Below the pieces are notes generated by a model, which ran no database searches, had not been told where the DNA came from, and saw only the letters and a program-made list of their open reading frames with translations. The position numbers and the translations under genes are program-made. DNA of 64,000 nt, taken from NCBI RefSeq assembly GCF_025642255.1, contig NZ_CP106759.1, positions 1,019,501 to 1,083,500 on the forward strand. Direction: 5' to 3'. Numbering within the stretch: position 1 is the first letter of the stretch; each line of letters opens with the position of its first letter. Positions 63,891 to 64,000 of the stretch are shown here, piece after piece. Source of the DNA: Stenotrophomonas maltophilia. Lineage in GTDB: Bacteria; Pseudomonadota; Gammaproteobacteria; Xanthomonadales; Xanthomonadaceae.

Positions 63891-64000
63891 GTGAGTTCAC
63901 CGAAGATGTTGCGGGGCCTGCTGTCGTTCAGCAGCATGACCATGGTCTCGCGGGTGCTCGGACTTGTCCGGGACCAGGTGATCACCACCACGTTCGGCAC
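63891..64000 (+). CDS. murJ: Lipid II flippase MurJ (3' end outside window)
   Basis: The first 36 or so residues of MurJ/MviN: LRGLLSFSSMTMVSRVLGLV followed by RDQVITTTFG is the standard family opening of the first membrane helix. MurJ flips lipid II across the inner membrane for peptidoglycan synthesis. GTG 63891 is preferred because GAGGG lies 7 nt upstream; ATG 63906 is a fallback. Cut by the window end. Confidence 0.93.
   Translation, partial: MSSPKMLRGLLSFSSMTMVSRVLGLVRDQVITTTFG

Overview
The window looks like chromosome from a gamma-proteobacterium of the Stenotrophomonas maltophilia group (Xanthomonadaceae). This is inferred from the GC-rich coding style, the min and rplU-rpmA-obg neighbourhoods, and many short GTAG-ended palindromes resembling the SMAG repeats described from S. 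maltophilia. I see no tRNA, rRNA, CRISPR array, transposase gene or prophage. Most of it is ordinary chromosome with tightly packed genes.

Layout. 1-9.6 kb: a truncated diguanylate cyclase, a GNAT enzyme, an ArsR repressor with a cupin-like/DUF2867 protein, a DUF2975-XRE pair, a TerC-CBS-CorC membrane protein, a metallophosphoesterase, an MFS carrier and a nucleoside hydrolase. 10-18.3 kb: a complete malonate decarboxylase operon (mdcA-C-D-E-G-B-H) followed by a MatC-like carrier and an FCD/GntR regulator, all on the minus strand. 18.4-22.6 kb: a TonB-dependent siderophore receptor and membrane-anchored malate:quinone oxidoreductase. 22.8-24.4 kb: a PAAR-metzincin protein overlapping a secreted small protein, which reads as a type VI effector-immunity pair. 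24.4-38.3 kb: GNAT, LysG/LysE-type pair, two S9 peptidases, POT and OPT peptide transporters, a HGSNAT-like membrane protein and a DUF819 protein; this stretch is rich in peptide uptake and hydrolysis. 38.3-41.7 kb: a tandem-duplicated gene end, then minE, minD, minC and a GNAT gene. 41.8-45.4 kb: a DesK/DesR-like two-component pair, an SRPBCC protein and a DUF423 protein. 45.4-49.4 kb: a six-gene minus-strand operon with SPFH, ribbon-helix-helix, DUF4177, alpha/beta hydrolase, PH-like and M15 peptidase genes. 49.5-58.2 kb: purT, a secreted EEP-family protein, bpt, an EF-hand protein, a sigma factor fused to a membrane domain, a DUF2007-like protein, tesB, an enoyl-CoA hydratase homologue, PCu(A)C and a YbgC-like thioesterase. 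58.2-64 kb: uvrA, rplU, rpmA, obgE, rpsT and the start of murJ.

Non-coding structure stands out. There are at least ten SMAG-like palindromes, several as inverted dimers; five long hairpins built on GGGTC-GGATCCC type arms; many clear intrinsic terminators; and three perfect operator-like palindromes next to small regulator genes. The strongest candidates for new biology are the PAAR-metzincin/immunity pair, the SPFH-RHH operon with its 17-bp palindrome, the sigma factor with a membrane tail, and the 139-bp tandem repeat that copies a gene end together with its terminator.
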